Below, in pieces: positions 1 to 11,187 of a stretch of DNA of 64,000 nt. Positions within the stretch are counted from its first letter, which is position 1; each line of letters starts with the position of its first letter. This DNA comes from Sphingobium sp. V4. Lineage in GTDB: Bacteria > Pseudomonadota > Alphaproteobacteria > Sphingomonadales > Sphingomonadaceae. The notes under the pieces were generated by a model. The model was not told where the DNA came from, searched no databases, and was given only the letters and a program-made list of their open reading frames with translations. The stretch is from contig NZ_CP081001.1 in the NCBI RefSeq assembly GCF_029590555.1, positions 1,426,001-1,490,000 on the forward strand, read 5' to 3'. A program made the translations under genes and the position numbers.

Positions 1-895
1 GCTCATGCAGCGTCGTCATGATGCGATAATGGGTATAGGTCGCCGCCCCCTCATTCATCGCCTTGGTCTGGCGCTGGGGATAGAAATATTGGGCGATCAG
101 GCGGACGATACGCAGCACTTCACGCTGCCAGCTCTCCAGCCGGGGCGCCGTCTTTTCCAGGAAATAGAGGATATTTTCCTGGGGCAGACCGAGCGCGGCG
201 CGGCGTGCGTCGCTGGGCACCGCGTCGGCGCGAGCGCCGACGGGCACAGTGCGCCACAAATCGTCATAGATGCGGTCGCGATAAGCCTGCCGCTCAGCCT
301 CCCGCGCGGCCTCGCTCTTGAGGTCACGGGGACGGACGCGGGGATAGCGATGAACGCCCTGGTTCATCAGTGCATGGGCCGCGTCCAGCACACGCTCCAC
401 CGCCAACTGGCCATAACGTTCCTCGCACTGGGCGATGTAGCGCTTCGCGAATTCCAGATAATCGAGAATCCCTTCCGCATCGGTCCATTGCCGGAAGACA
501 TAATTATTCTTGAAGAAATGATTATGCCCAAAGGCAGCATGGGCTATCACCAGCGTCTGCATGGTCGCACTATTTTCCTGCATCAGATAGTTGATGCAGG
601 GATTGCTGTTTATGACCAGTTCATAGGCCAACCCCCGCTGTCCCTTTCGATACAGCATTTCATTGGTCACGAACTGTTTGCCGAAGGACCAATGTTTGTA
701 GAAGAGCGGCATACCGATCGACGAATAGGCGTCCAGCATCTGTTCCGCGCTGATGATTTCTATCTGGTTGGGATAGATATCCAGCTTCATTTCCTTGAGC
801 GCGATCGGCTCGATCGCATCATGGATACGGTTGATAAGAGCAAAATCCCAATCGCTGCCCGTGAACAGCGGGGCATCCGCCTGCCTCGCCTTCAT
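1..895 (-). CDS. spoVR: SpoVR family protein (3' end outside window)
   Basis: Reading the minus strand from ATG at 895 gives an uninterrupted frame of 298 codons that runs off the window edge. The N-terminal half of a SpoVR/YcgB protein (family length about 500 residues) is clear, with the hallmark stretches MPLFYKHWSFGKQF, YELVINSNPCINYLMQEN and HAAFGHNHFFKNN. SpoVR was named for spore cortex formation in Bacillus, but in Proteobacteria it travels with YeaH and PrkA and has a stress-related role whose biochemistry is unknown to me. Its ATG overlaps the TGA of the preceding yeaH-like gene (ATGA at 892-895), which suggests translational coupling. The C-terminal part cannot be judged here. Confidence 0.93.
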   Translation of the reverse strand, partial: MKARQADAPLFTGSDWDFALINRIHDAIEPIALKEMKLDIYPNQIEIISAEQMLDAYSSIGMPLFYKHWSFGKQFVTNEMLYRKGQRGLAYELVINSNPCINYLMQENSATMQTLVIAHAAFGHNHFFKNNYVFRQWTDAEGILDYLEFAKRYIAQCEERYGQLAVERVLDAAHALMNQGVHRYPRVRPRDLKSEAAREAERQAYRDRIYDDLWRTVPVGARADAVPSDARRAALGLPQENILYFLEKTAPRLESWQREVLRIVRLIAQYFYPQRQTKAMNEGAATYTHYRIMTTLHE

Positions 896-2199
896 CCGCT
901 TTTCTCCGCCATGCCCCTGCGCTGGAACAGTTCGCGGAAGACTGGATAGATTTCCCGCCGATGATGCACCTTGCGCATCACGAAATGGCGATGCGCTTCA
1001 CTGACCGGTGCATAGGCCTGCCACAGGCCGGTGGTGGTGCCGATCATGTCGACATCGGCAAACTCCTCGCGCCCGACCTCCAGATAAGCGACATATTGCG
1101 ACATGGGCAGGATGTCGTCCTGCATCAGGTTCACCACTCGGCCATTGTCCGACTGCATCGTATCGCCGTCCGAAGCCTGCGCCACATAGATGTTCCAGTC
1201 GTCGGGCCGATAGCGTTCCTTGATCACTTCCAGCAGCTTCTCAAGCGCGCTCGATACCAGCGTCCCGCCCGTCACCGTGCTGTAGAAAAAGGTCTGCTCA
1301 TCGACCTCCGCCGCCCGGTCGGTGTGATGGATGAACACCACTTCAACATGCTCATAGCAGCGTGACAGGAACAGATGGAGCAGCGCGAAGAACCGCTTGG
1401 CGAGATCCTTCATATGCTCGGTCATGGAGCCGGACACGTCCATCAGGCAGAACATCACCGCCTGCGCAACGGGCTTGGGCACCGTTTCGAAGCGGCGGTA
1501 GCGCAGGTCGACCGGGTCAATATAGGCGATCAGGTTGCGCCGACGGATGATATGTGCCCGCTCCTCACGCAGCGCTTCCAATCTTGCGGCACCGTCGGGT
1601 GTGGGCGGACTCTGGCGCTCGATCTCGGCGATCTCGTCCTCGATCCGCCGCAGCTCGCCGCCACTCGGCCGGCGCAGCGCCAGCCGACGCGACAGCGCCT
1701 TTTGCATGGTGCGCGGCACGGACAGGTTGGACGGATTGCCTGCGGTCGAATAGCCCGCGCGCCTGATCCCGTCGACTGCGCCCCCGATCAGCCTACGCTT
1801 CGCCAGGTCGGGCAACTCCAGATCATCGAGGAAAAGGTCTAGAAATTCCTCGCGGCTGAGCACGAACCGGAAATCATCTTCCCCCTCGCCCTGCCCCGCC
1901 TGCGATCCCGCTCCCCCACCGCCGCCGGGGCGCTTGATCCTGTCGCCCTCCATATAGTCGCGATTGCCAGGCAGTACGCGCTCGCGATTGCCGCCCTGCG
2001 CTGCGCGGTGCAATGTGGGTTCATGGATGGCGTCCCGCTGGATCGAAATCTGGCCCTGCTTGTCCAGATCCTTGATGCTGCGATCCTTCAGGCTGTCACG
2101 CACCGCCTGCTGCACATAGGCCTTCGCCCGACGCACGAAGCGTTGCCTGTTGACCAGGCTTTTGCCCCCCGGATTCAAACGTCTGTCGACTATGTGCAT
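892..2199 (-). CDS. yeaH: YeaH/DUF444 family protein
   Basis: This 435-residue protein matches the YeaH/YhbH (DUF444) family along its whole length. Features seen are N-terminal DRRLNPGGKSLVNRQRF, a Gly/Gln-rich low-complexity patch near residues 92-108, FRFVLSREEFLDLFLDDLELP, and a von Willebrand A-like C-terminal half containing MFCLMDVSGSM, a MIDAS-type DxSxS motif. It ends with YPVFRELFQRR, as in enterobacterial YeaH. It lies 37 bp after prkA and overlaps spoVR by 4 bp, so the three form one operon. In Escherichia coli YeaH is co-expressed with the YeaG kinase under nutrient stress; the molecular role is not established. No signal peptide is visible, so it is probably cytoplasmic. Confidence 0.93.
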   Translation of the reverse strand: MHIVDRRLNPGGKSLVNRQRFVRRAKAYVQQAVRDSLKDRSIKDLDKQGQISIQRDAIHEPTLHRAAQGGNRERVLPGNRDYMEGDRIKRPGGGGGAGSQAGQGEGEDDFRFVLSREEFLDLFLDDLELPDLAKRRLIGGAVDGIRRAGYSTAGNPSNLSVPRTMQKALSRRLALRRPSGGELRRIEDEIAEIERQSPPTPDGAARLEALREERAHIIRRRNLIAYIDPVDLRYRRFETVPKPVAQAVMFCLMDVSGSMTEHMKDLAKRFFALLHLFLSRCYEHVEVVFIHHTDRAAEVDEQTFFYSTVTGGTLVSSALEKLLEVIKERYRPDDWNIYVAQASDGDTMQSDNGRVVNLMQDDILPMSQYVAYLEVGREEFADVDMIGTTTGLWQAYAPVSEAHRHFVMRKVHHRREIYPVFRELFQRRGMAEKSG

Positions 2200-2236
2200 G
2201 GCACCGCCGGTTTGTCTTCGAGGAAGCCTGGCTCCG

Positions 2237-4180
2237 TCATCCCGCCTGCTTGACGCGGATATACCATTCGACCAGGCGCCTGACCTGCCGTTCGGTATAA
2301 CCCCGCTCGATCATGCGGGCGACGAATTCATCATGCTTGGTCGCCGTCTCGCCGTCCTTCTTCGATCCGAAACTGATGACCGGCAACAGATCCTCGACCT
2401 GGCTGAACATCCGCTTCTCGATGACTTCGCGGATTTTTTCATAGCTGGTCCAGCTGGGATTGCGCCCGTCATTGCTGGCCCGCATCCGGAGTGCGAACTT
2501 CACCACCTCGTTTCGAAAATCCTTTGGGTTGGCGATCCCCGCCGGCTTTTCGGTCTTGGACAATTCCTGGTTGATGACCTCCCGGTCCAGCAACTGGCCG
2601 GTATCGGGATCCTTGAAATCCAGATCCTCGATCCATGCGTCGGCATAGGCGACATAGCGGTCGAACAGGTTCTGGCCATAGTCGTTGTAGGATTCCAGAT
2701 AGGCCTTCTGGATCTCGTTGCCGATGAACTCGGCATAGCGCGGGGCCAATTCGCCCTTGATGAACTCCAGATAGCGGGCCTCGACGTCGGCGGGGAATTG
2801 TTCCTGCCGCACCATGCCTTCCAGCACATACATCAAGTGAACAGGATCGGCCGCAATCTCGTTGCTGTCATGGTTGAAGGTTGCCGACAGCGCCTTGAAG
2901 GCGAAACGGGTGGAAGTGCCCGACATCCCTTCGTCCACGCCGGCCGCGTCCTTATACTCCTGGAGGCTTTTCGCTCGCGGATCGATCTCCCGCAGCATTT
3001 CGCCGTCATAGACGCGCATCTTTGAGTAGAGGTTGCTATTCTCATGCTCGCGCAGCCGGGTCAGCACCGAAAAGCGGGCCAGCATATCGAGCGTTCCTGG
3101 CGCGCAGGGCGCCTTGCTGAGGTCGGATTCCCGCAGCAGCTTCTCGTAGACCTGCCGTTCCTCGCTTGCTTGCAGGGAATAGGGCACCTTGATCACGTAG
3201 ATGCGGTCAATAAAGGCTTCGTTATTCTTGTTGTTCTTGAAATTGGCCCATTCGGATTCATTGCTGTGGGCCATGACGATGCCGTTGAAGGGAATGGCGC
3301 CGATATTTTCCGTACCGATATAATTGCCCTCCTGCGTCGCGGTCAGCAACGGGTGGAGCATCTTTATGGGCGCCTTGAACATCTCGACGAATTCCAGCAT
3401 CCCCTGGTTCGCCCGGTTGAGGCCGCCCGAATAGCTGTAGGCGTCGGGATCATTCTGCGAGAGCATTTCCAACTTGCGGATATCGACCTTGCCGACCAGC
3501 GAACTGATATCCTGGTTATTCTCGTCTCCCGGCTCGGTCTTGGCGATGGCGATCTGCCGCATCCGTGAGGGCATCATCCGCACCACCGAAAAGCGCGTCA
3601 GGTCGCCGGCATATTCGTCCAACCGCTTGCGGCACCAGGGACTGATCATTCCCGTCAGGCGACGGCGGGGAATCGCATAATTTTGCTCTATGACGTCGCC
3701 ATGGGTTTCGGCGTCGAACAGCGCCAGCGGACTTTCGAAGATCGGGCTGACCTCGTCCCCGGCCTTCAGCACATAGATGGGATGGACTTCCATCAGTGCC
3801 TTCAAACGCTCGGCCAGCGAGGATTTGCCGCCGCCAACCGGGCCGAGCAGATAGAGGATCTGCTTGCGTTCCTCCAGCCCTTGGCTCGCATGACGCAGGA
3901 AGCTGACGATATGTTCGATCGTCCCCTCCATGCCGTAGAAATTGGCGAAGCTGCGATAACGACGGATCGTCCGGTTCATGAATATCCGGCCGAGCCGCTG
4001 GTCGCGGGAGGTATCGATGATGTCCGGCTCGCCGATCGCCGCCAGCAAGCGTTCAGGAGCGGATGCGTGCATCAGCGGATCGCTACGGCATCCCAGCAGA
4101 TAATCCTCGATGGACATTTCGGCTTGCCGTCGATCGTCGAACTTTGTCGCGAAGCTCGAAAACAGTTCATTTTTCGTCAC
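2237..4180 (-). CDS. prkA: PrkA/YeaG serine protein kinase
   Basis: A PrkA-family AAA+ serine protein kinase of about 647 residues. The N-terminal AAA/PrkA domain carries a Walker A site (LLGPVGGGKSSL, near residue 110) and the family block KQILYLLGPVGGGKSS; the C-terminal PrkA domain follows (MRVYDGEMLREIDPRAKSLQEYKDAAGVDEGM and later). I chose the GTG at 4180 because GGGAG lies six bases upstream; an in-frame ATG at 4198 would add MWRESP but has no visible ribosome site. It is the first gene of the prkA-yeaH-spoVR operon. In other bacteria PrkA/YeaG acts in starvation and stationary-phase physiology; the substrates here are unknown. Confidence 0.93.
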   Translation of the reverse strand: MTKNELFSSFATKFDDRRQAEMSIEDYLLGCRSDPLMHASAPERLLAAIGEPDIIDTSRDQRLGRIFMNRTIRRYRSFANFYGMEGTIEHIVSFLRHASQGLEERKQILYLLGPVGGGKSSLAERLKALMEVHPIYVLKAGDEVSPIFESPLALFDAETHGDVIEQNYAIPRRRLTGMISPWCRKRLDEYAGDLTRFSVVRMMPSRMRQIAIAKTEPGDENNQDISSLVGKVDIRKLEMLSQNDPDAYSYSGGLNRANQGMLEFVEMFKAPIKMLHPLLTATQEGNYIGTENIGAIPFNGIVMAHSNESEWANFKNNKNNEAFIDRIYVIKVPYSLQASEERQVYEKLLRESDLSKAPCAPGTLDMLARFSVLTRLREHENSNLYSKMRVYDGEMLREIDPRAKSLQEYKDAAGVDEGMSGTSTRFAFKALSATFNHDSNEIAADPVHLMYVLEGMVRQEQFPADVEARYLEFIKGELAPRYAEFIGNEIQKAYLESYNDYGQNLFDRYVAYADAWIEDLDFKDPDTGQLLDREVINQELSKTEKPAGIANPKDFRNEVVKFALRMRASNDGRNPSWTSYEKIREVIEKRMFSQVEDLLPVISFGSKKDGETATKHDEFVARMIERGYTERQVRRLVEWYIRVKQAG

Positions 4181-4562
4181 AGGCGACTCCCGCCACATGC
4201 GCCACTATGTTGAATATAATACGAAAGCGGGGGCAAAAACAGCCCGTACAAGATGGCAATCGAAAAATGGTCAACATTGACAAGGACGCGCTAAATTCCT
4301 CGCAAAATCCGCGATGACATCCATTTTCAATTATGATTGACTTCCCACTTCTGGGAAATTTCAAATATCGGCAGGACGAATTACGACGCCGACACACAAG
4401 CCTGGTGCGCCGATATACTGCCACGGCGATGAACGATCGCCTCCAAAAGGCATAATGTCACCACTTGCCCTCGCAGGGAAGAGGCTTCCATCCGTTCAAC
4501 TAGTCCGACGATCGCGATTCAGGCGTGCGCCCGAAGCCTGCCGTCCGAAACCCTGCCGAAGA
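4181..4562. other. intergenic region upstream of prkA
   Basis: About 380 bases without a convincing gene, and clearly more AT-rich near the prkA end than the flanking genes. It should hold the prkA promoter: on the minus strand a TATTATATTC stretch lies about 20 bases before the possible ATG, but I could not pair it with a credible -35 box. A small perfect hairpin (TTCCCA, loop CTTC, TGGGAA) lies at 4342-4357. The remainder, next to the DUF952 gene end, shows only short imperfect repeats around CAGGC and no T-run terminator. Confidence 0.5.
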
Positions 4563-4906
4563 TCAAAAGCCGGCCGGGAAGAGGTGATTGCCCTGGTCGT
4601 CCAGACGCAGCACCACCTTGCCCGCCACTGCGGTCATCGGCAGGTCGCCATAGAGGTGAGGAAAGAGTGCTCCGCCGCGCGATTCTTCCCACCGGATGGC
4701 GTCGCCGAAAGCGGCGAGGTCGACCATCAGCATGACCAGCCGATCCTGCCCCGCAAAATGCTTGGCGACGGTCTCTGCCGCCTGCTCGCGCGTCGACATA
4801 TGGATATAACCATCGGTCAGGTCGATCGGCGCCCCTTTGAAGACGCCGTCGGCCCTGAACTGGTCAAATTGCTCGGCGGTCAGGACCTTGTAGGCGAAGA
4901 GGTCGC

Positions 4907-4910
<4 letters not shown>
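4563..4910 (-). CDS. DUF952 domain protein
   Basis: This 115-residue cytoplasmic protein belongs to the DUF952 family, recognisable from FAYKVLTAEQFDQF, the signature DGYIHMSTREQAAETVAKHF and the closing FPHLYGDLP segment. The family has no agreed biochemical function; its fold is reported to resemble glutathione-S-transferase-like or ADP-ribose-type folds only loosely, so I make no functional claim. Its ATG overlaps the gyrA stop codon by 4 bp, so it is translated downstream of gyrA on the same message. Nothing is unusual in its length or composition. Confidence 0.85.
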
Positions 4911-7585
<2,675 letters not shown>

Positions 7586-7862
7586 AGCGATTCTCTTTTT
7601 TCAGGATGATGATGTGCTGCCCGATCCCTAGCCCAGCGAAACAAATCTGTCACCCCTCGCGCGCGCTCGCGCGCCTGCGCGCGCAGCCTAGGCAGTATGT
7701 GCCCGCTCATGGCCGCTAACGGAACGAAGGCGACGCATAACGGTTGCAAATCGTGCCGATTTAGGCTTGTTCAATGCCCATTCACGCGTCGCCCCCTAAT
7801 CGGCGCTTAACCCCGAAAGGTCGCCTGAGTCCCCTGTCAGGCACGCAAAGGAGATGAGGATC

Positions 7863-9137
7863 ATGCGTTTTGTTACCCCGGTGGCGCTCGCGCTGGCTCT
7901 GGCGCTGACGGGCGGCGCCGTTTCGGCACCCGCCTTTGCCGCGAAGAAGGAAGAGAAGAAGGCTGGACCGAAGCTCAACGTCTCCCCCGACGTGATCAAG
8001 GCTTTGCAGGCGGCGCAGAAGGCAGCGGAAGCGCAGGATTTCGCGGGTGCAAAGGCCGCGCTGGCCGAAGCCGACAGCAAGGCGCAGTCGAACGACGACA
8101 AATATCAGATCGGCGCGATCAAGCTGAACACCTCGATCGCGGCTAAGGATAATGCCCTTCAAGGCGAGGCGCTGGCCCAGATGCTCGACAGCGGCCTGAC
8201 GCCGCCGGAACAGGCGGGCCAGTTCAATGCGGTCGCTGCCGATCAGGCCTTGGGCGCGAAAAATTATGACCTCGCCATCCAGCGGGCCGAGGCGGCTCTG
8301 GCCGCCGGATACAAGCCTGCCGCGGTGAATCCGACGCTTGCCCAGGCCTATTTCGGCAAAGCGGGGACGGCCAACGCTTCGGCTGAACCGGCACGCGGCT
8401 TCAACCAGAAAGGGCTTGCCGCGCTCAAGGCTGCTGCGGATGCCGCGAAGGCTTCGGGGCAGCCCGTGCCGGCGCAATGGTACCAGATTGGCGTGGGCCG
8501 CGCCGAAGCGGCGAAGCTGCCGGAAGTGACGGAATGGGCGAAGATGGCCTATCAGGCCGAGCCGAGCGGGCAGAATCTCCGCACGCTCGTCCGCCTCTTC
8601 CAGCGCGCCAATCCCGCGATTTCCAACCGCGAAAATCTGGACGTGCTTCGCCTGCTGGGGGCTTCCGACGGGCTGGTGATCGCGGCCGACTACACCGAAT
8701 ATGCTGAGATGGCGTCGAAGACCGGCATCTACGGCGAAGTGAAGTCGATCATCGACAAGGGCCGTTCGAAGGGCGTGCTGAGCGCCAGCGCGGGCGCCGA
8801 TGTCTACCAGACCGCCGTGCCCAAGATCGCCGGCGACAAGGGTTCTCTCGGTTCTGCCGAAGCCGACGCGAAAAAGGCGGCTAACGGCAAGATCGCGGCG
8901 GCCACTGCGGATGCGTATCTCGGCTATGGCGACTATGCCAAGGCGGCGGCGCTGTTCGAACTGGCCAAGCAGAAGGGCGGCGTCGATGCGGATGAGGTGA
9001 ATACCCGCCTTGGCATCGCCAAGATGATGGGGGGCGACACGACCGGTGCGAAGGCAGCGTTCCAGTCGGTCCAGGCCGGATCGCGCAAGCAGATCGCCGA
9101 CCTTTGGCTGGCCTATCTGGGCACCAAGGGCGCCTGA
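7863..9137 (+). CDS. secreted helical-repeat (TPR-like) protein, first of a tandem pair
   Basis: A 424-residue protein with a clear signal peptide (MRFVTPVALALALALTGGAVSAPAFA-type hydrophobic start cut after an AFA site), then a Lys/Glu-rich linker and an Ala-rich all-helical body resembling degenerate tetratricopeptide repeats. I chose the ATG at 7863 because AAGGAG at 7848-7853 is well spaced for it; the ATG at 7854 is one base from that site. It is probably periplasmic. The second gene (9238-10482) is a paralogue: both end with a block of the form KGGVDA-x2-VN-x-RLG-x-A. No enzymatic motif is visible, and a scaffold role is only a guess. Confidence 0.75.
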   Translation: MRFVTPVALALALALTGGAVSAPAFAAKKEEKKAGPKLNVSPDVIKALQAAQKAAEAQDFAGAKAALAEADSKAQSNDDKYQIGAIKLNTSIAAKDNALQGEALAQMLDSGLTPPEQAGQFNAVAADQALGAKNYDLAIQRAEAALAAGYKPAAVNPTLAQAYFGKAGTANASAEPARGFNQKGLAALKAAADAAKASGQPVPAQWYQIGVGRAEAAKLPEVTEWAKMAYQAEPSGQNLRTLVRLFQRANPAISNRENLDVLRLLGASDGLVIAADYTEYAEMASKTGIYGEVKSIIDKGRSKGVLSASAGADVYQTAVPKIAGDKGSLGSAEADAKKAANGKIAAATADAYLGYGDYAKAAALFELAKQKGGVDADEVNTRLGIAKMMGGDTTGAKAAFQSVQAGSRKQIADLWLAYLGTKGA

Positions 9138-9146
9138 TCCTGCCAC

Positions 9147-9173
9147 GCGCTGCCGCCTCCACGGCGGCAGCGC
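9147..9173. terminator. perfect 11-bp hairpin between the tandem paralogues
   Basis: GCGCTGCCGCC and its exact reverse complement flank a 5-base loop, starting 10 bases after the first paralogue's stop. No T-run follows, so it may be an mRNA-stabilising or partial attenuation hairpin rather than a full Rho-independent terminator. Confidence 0.5.
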
Positions 9174-9237
9174 CGCGCTGTATGTTGCAATGATGCCGGC
9201 AGGTTCCGGTCTGGATATGGGGGAGGCCAGGACGGCC

Positions 9238-10482
9238 ATGCGTGTATCGACGGTTATTTCGTGCGGCCTGTCCGTGGCGGCGGCGGTAATGCTCGCTGGC
9301 ACGCCTGCTCTGGCTAAGAAGAAGCTGGTGGTCGCCGGCCCGCCAATCACGATGTCGGACGCGTTTCGTGCCAATGTGCAGTCCGCCGAAGCGGCGCTCA
9401 AGGCAAGGGATGTGACGACGGCGGCGACGCATATCAACGCTCTGATGCCGACGACCGATTTCGAGGCCTATGCCGCAGCCGGCCTTCGCTATCAGCTTGC
9501 GGTGCAGCGGCGGGACGTGCAGGCCCAGCGGATCGCGCTGACCGATCTGTTCAAGACGACCGCCGTTCCCCGGACAGATGCTCCCCGCTTGCGCTACATC
9601 GCGGGCTACCTTTCCTATGTCGTGGGCAATTATGATGATGCCCTGGCCCAACTCGATTACGCCAAGACGCTTGGCTATGACGGCGTGGATGCGACGATGC
9701 TGAGGGCGGACATCGCCATGCGGCGCAACAAGCCGAAGGACGCCCGTCCCTATTTGCAGGCAGCCATCGTGCAGAAGCGCGCTTCTGGCGAACCCGTTCC
9801 GCTCCCCTGGATCGACCGCAGCATCGCCATGGCCTATCAGGCCGGGGACTGGGCCGAAGTCAGCCAGCTATACCGCGAGCGGCTCGCGCGATCGTCCAGT
9901 CCGGAGGACTGGCGGTCGGCACTGACCAACTATCTGTCCGTCGGCAGCCTGGAGTCCCAGGCCCAGCTTGATCTCTACCGGTTGCAGGCGGCCAATGGGG
10001 CGATGGCGAGCGAGCGCGACTATCAGAACTATGCCCAGTTGGCGGAAAAGGCCGGCTATTATGCTGAAGCCAAGGCCATCATCGAGTCCGGGCGCAAGGC
10101 CGGCAAGCTGACCCCGACTCAGGCGGTCACGAGCCAGTTGCTCAAGAGCGTGACCCCCAAGGCCACCAAGGAAATTGCGGGCTTGCCCGCACTGGCGAAG
10201 AAAGCAGCCTCCGCATCGACCGGCAAGGATGCGCTGGCGCTGGGGGACAGCTACGTGTCGCTGGGTCAATTTCCGCAGGCGGTCGAGCAATATCGCCTGG
10301 CCTTGACCAAAGGTGGCGTCGATGCCGGACGGGTCAATGCCCGGCTCGGCATGGCGCTGGCACGATCAGGCGACCTGGCGAGCGCCCAGACCGCACTCAG
10401 TCAAGCTGGCAATGGCGACTGGGGGAATGTTGCAGGATTCTGGTCGGTCTGGATCGACCAGCAAAGCAAAAAGGCGGCATAA
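9238..10482 (+). CDS. secreted helical-repeat (TPR-like) protein, second of a tandem pair
   Basis: A 414-residue paralogue of the preceding gene. It starts with a signal peptide (MRVSTVISCGLSVAAAVM...ALA then KKK) and continues as an Ala/Leu-rich helical repeat protein containing several tetratricopeptide-like pairs, for example YLSYVVGNYDDALAQLDYAK. I chose ATG 9238 because the signal sequence begins there and AGGA lies five bases upstream; the frame is open further 5' but overlaps the first gene. The shared C-terminal block GGVDAGRVNARLGMALARSG aligns with the first protein, pointing to an old tandem duplication. Export to the periplasm is likely; no catalytic residues are recognisable. Confidence 0.75.
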   Translation: MRVSTVISCGLSVAAAVMLAGTPALAKKKLVVAGPPITMSDAFRANVQSAEAALKARDVTTAATHINALMPTTDFEAYAAAGLRYQLAVQRRDVQAQRIALTDLFKTTAVPRTDAPRLRYIAGYLSYVVGNYDDALAQLDYAKTLGYDGVDATMLRADIAMRRNKPKDARPYLQAAIVQKRASGEPVPLPWIDRSIAMAYQAGDWAEVSQLYRERLARSSSPEDWRSALTNYLSVGSLESQAQLDLYRLQAANGAMASERDYQNYAQLAEKAGYYAEAKAIIESGRKAGKLTPTQAVTSQLLKSVTPKATKEIAGLPALAKKAASASTGKDALALGDSYVSLGQFPQAVEQYRLALTKGGVDAGRVNARLGMALARSGDLASAQTALSQAGNGDWGNVAGFWSVWIDQQSKKAA

Positions 10483-10494
10483 ATCCGCCTTTAA
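10470..10494 (+). terminator. hairpin terminator overlapping the end of the second paralogue
   Basis: AAAGGCGG and CCGCCTTT form an 8-bp stem with a 7-base loop that includes the gene's TAA stop codon. Only a short T-run precedes AACC, so termination is probably modest. Confidence 0.5.
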
Positions 10495-10509
10495 CCTTCC
10501 GCTGCCGGC

Positions 10510-10983
10510 TCAAACCGGCAGCGGCACGCCCGGCAGATTCTTTGACGTGCGGATGGTGAGCGACGTCTTCACGCTCACGACATTGGGGGCCGGCGTCAGC
10601 TTGGACGTCAGGAACTGCTGGAAGCTTTGCAGATCCTTGGCCACCACCTTGAGAATGAAGTCGATTTCACCGTTCAGCATGTGACATTCGCGGACTTCCG
10701 GGAGGCCGGCGACATGATCCTGGAACGCCTTGAGATCGGCTTCCGCCTGGCTCTTCAGACTGACCATGGCAAAGACTGTGATGGTGTAGCCCAGCATCGC
10801 CGGGTCGACCACGGCATGATAGGAGGTAATGGCCCCAGCCTCCTCCAATGCGCGCACGCGGCGCAGGCACGGAGGCGCCGTCAGGCCCACTTTCCGGGCC
10901 AGTTCCACATTGGTCATTCGTCCGTCCTGCTGCAACTCTCCAAGGATCTGCAGGTCGATGTCGTCGATATTCGGCCCGGCCAT
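10510..10983 (-). CDS. Lrp/AsnC family transcriptional regulator
   Basis: A 157-residue Lrp/AsnC regulator. The N-terminal helix-turn-helix is IDDIDLQILGELQQDGRMTNVELARKVGLTAPPCLRRVRALEEAGAI, and a C-terminal RAM/ferredoxin-like ligand-binding domain follows, with VRECHMLNGEIDFILKVVAKDL. The family binds amino acids and acts as octamers on dyad sites. A perfect dyad overlaps a plausible promoter just upstream (11019-11052), so autoregulation is likely. It converges on the second helical-repeat gene and shows no partner gene that would name its ligand; the closest general description is global Lrp-like. Confidence 0.9.
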   Translation of the reverse strand: MAGPNIDDIDLQILGELQQDGRMTNVELARKVGLTAPPCLRRVRALEEAGAITSYHAVVDPAMLGYTITVFAMVSLKSQAEADLKAFQDHVAGLPEVRECHMLNGEIDFILKVVAKDLQSFQQFLTSKLTPAPNVVSVKTSLTIRTSKNLPGVPLPV

Positions 10984-11018
10984 TATTCCGATTATTTCCT
11001 GTCCTGTTTGAGAGGCTC

Positions 11019-11052
11019 ATCATAATAATGTTTCAGGACAATGCAATTGTCC
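11019..11052 (-). promoter_or_regulatory. promoter and dyad operator of the Lrp/AsnC gene
   Basis: On the minus strand TTGCAT (11046-11041) and TATGAT (11024-11019) are separated by 16 bases, a reasonable sigma-70 promoter 36 bases before the start codon. The -35 box lies inside a perfect inverted repeat, GGACAAT-3 bases-ATTGTCC, at 11036-11052. The position suits autorepression by the Lrp-like protein; this is inference. Confidence 0.55.
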
Positions 11053-11187
11053 CACTATGCGACGTTGCGTTTCTGTCGCGACACCGACTCTCTTTCCCTT
11101 TTCGTAACGAATGCCTATCCATAGCATCTGCAACGGAGCGCGCGGTCTGACCCCAGGTCGGTCCAGCGCCGCATATGGGGATTTCGG

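Noticed and set aside
4342..4357. TTCCCA-CTTC-TGGGAA hairpin as a terminator
   Set aside because: It lies upstream of prkA, not downstream of a gene, and lacks a proper U-tract; it is mentioned only as a feature of the gap.
4167..4424. An 85-codon minus-strand frame upstream of prkA
   Set aside because: It overlaps the prkA start, has no ribosome site, and its Cys/Arg-rich sequence looks random. I treat the region as promoter DNA.
7650..7695. GCGC-rich alternating stretch before gyrA that looked like a repeat array
   Set aside because: It is short purine-pyrimidine alternation in GC-rich DNA without unit periodicity or spacers, so it is not a CRISPR or satellite array.
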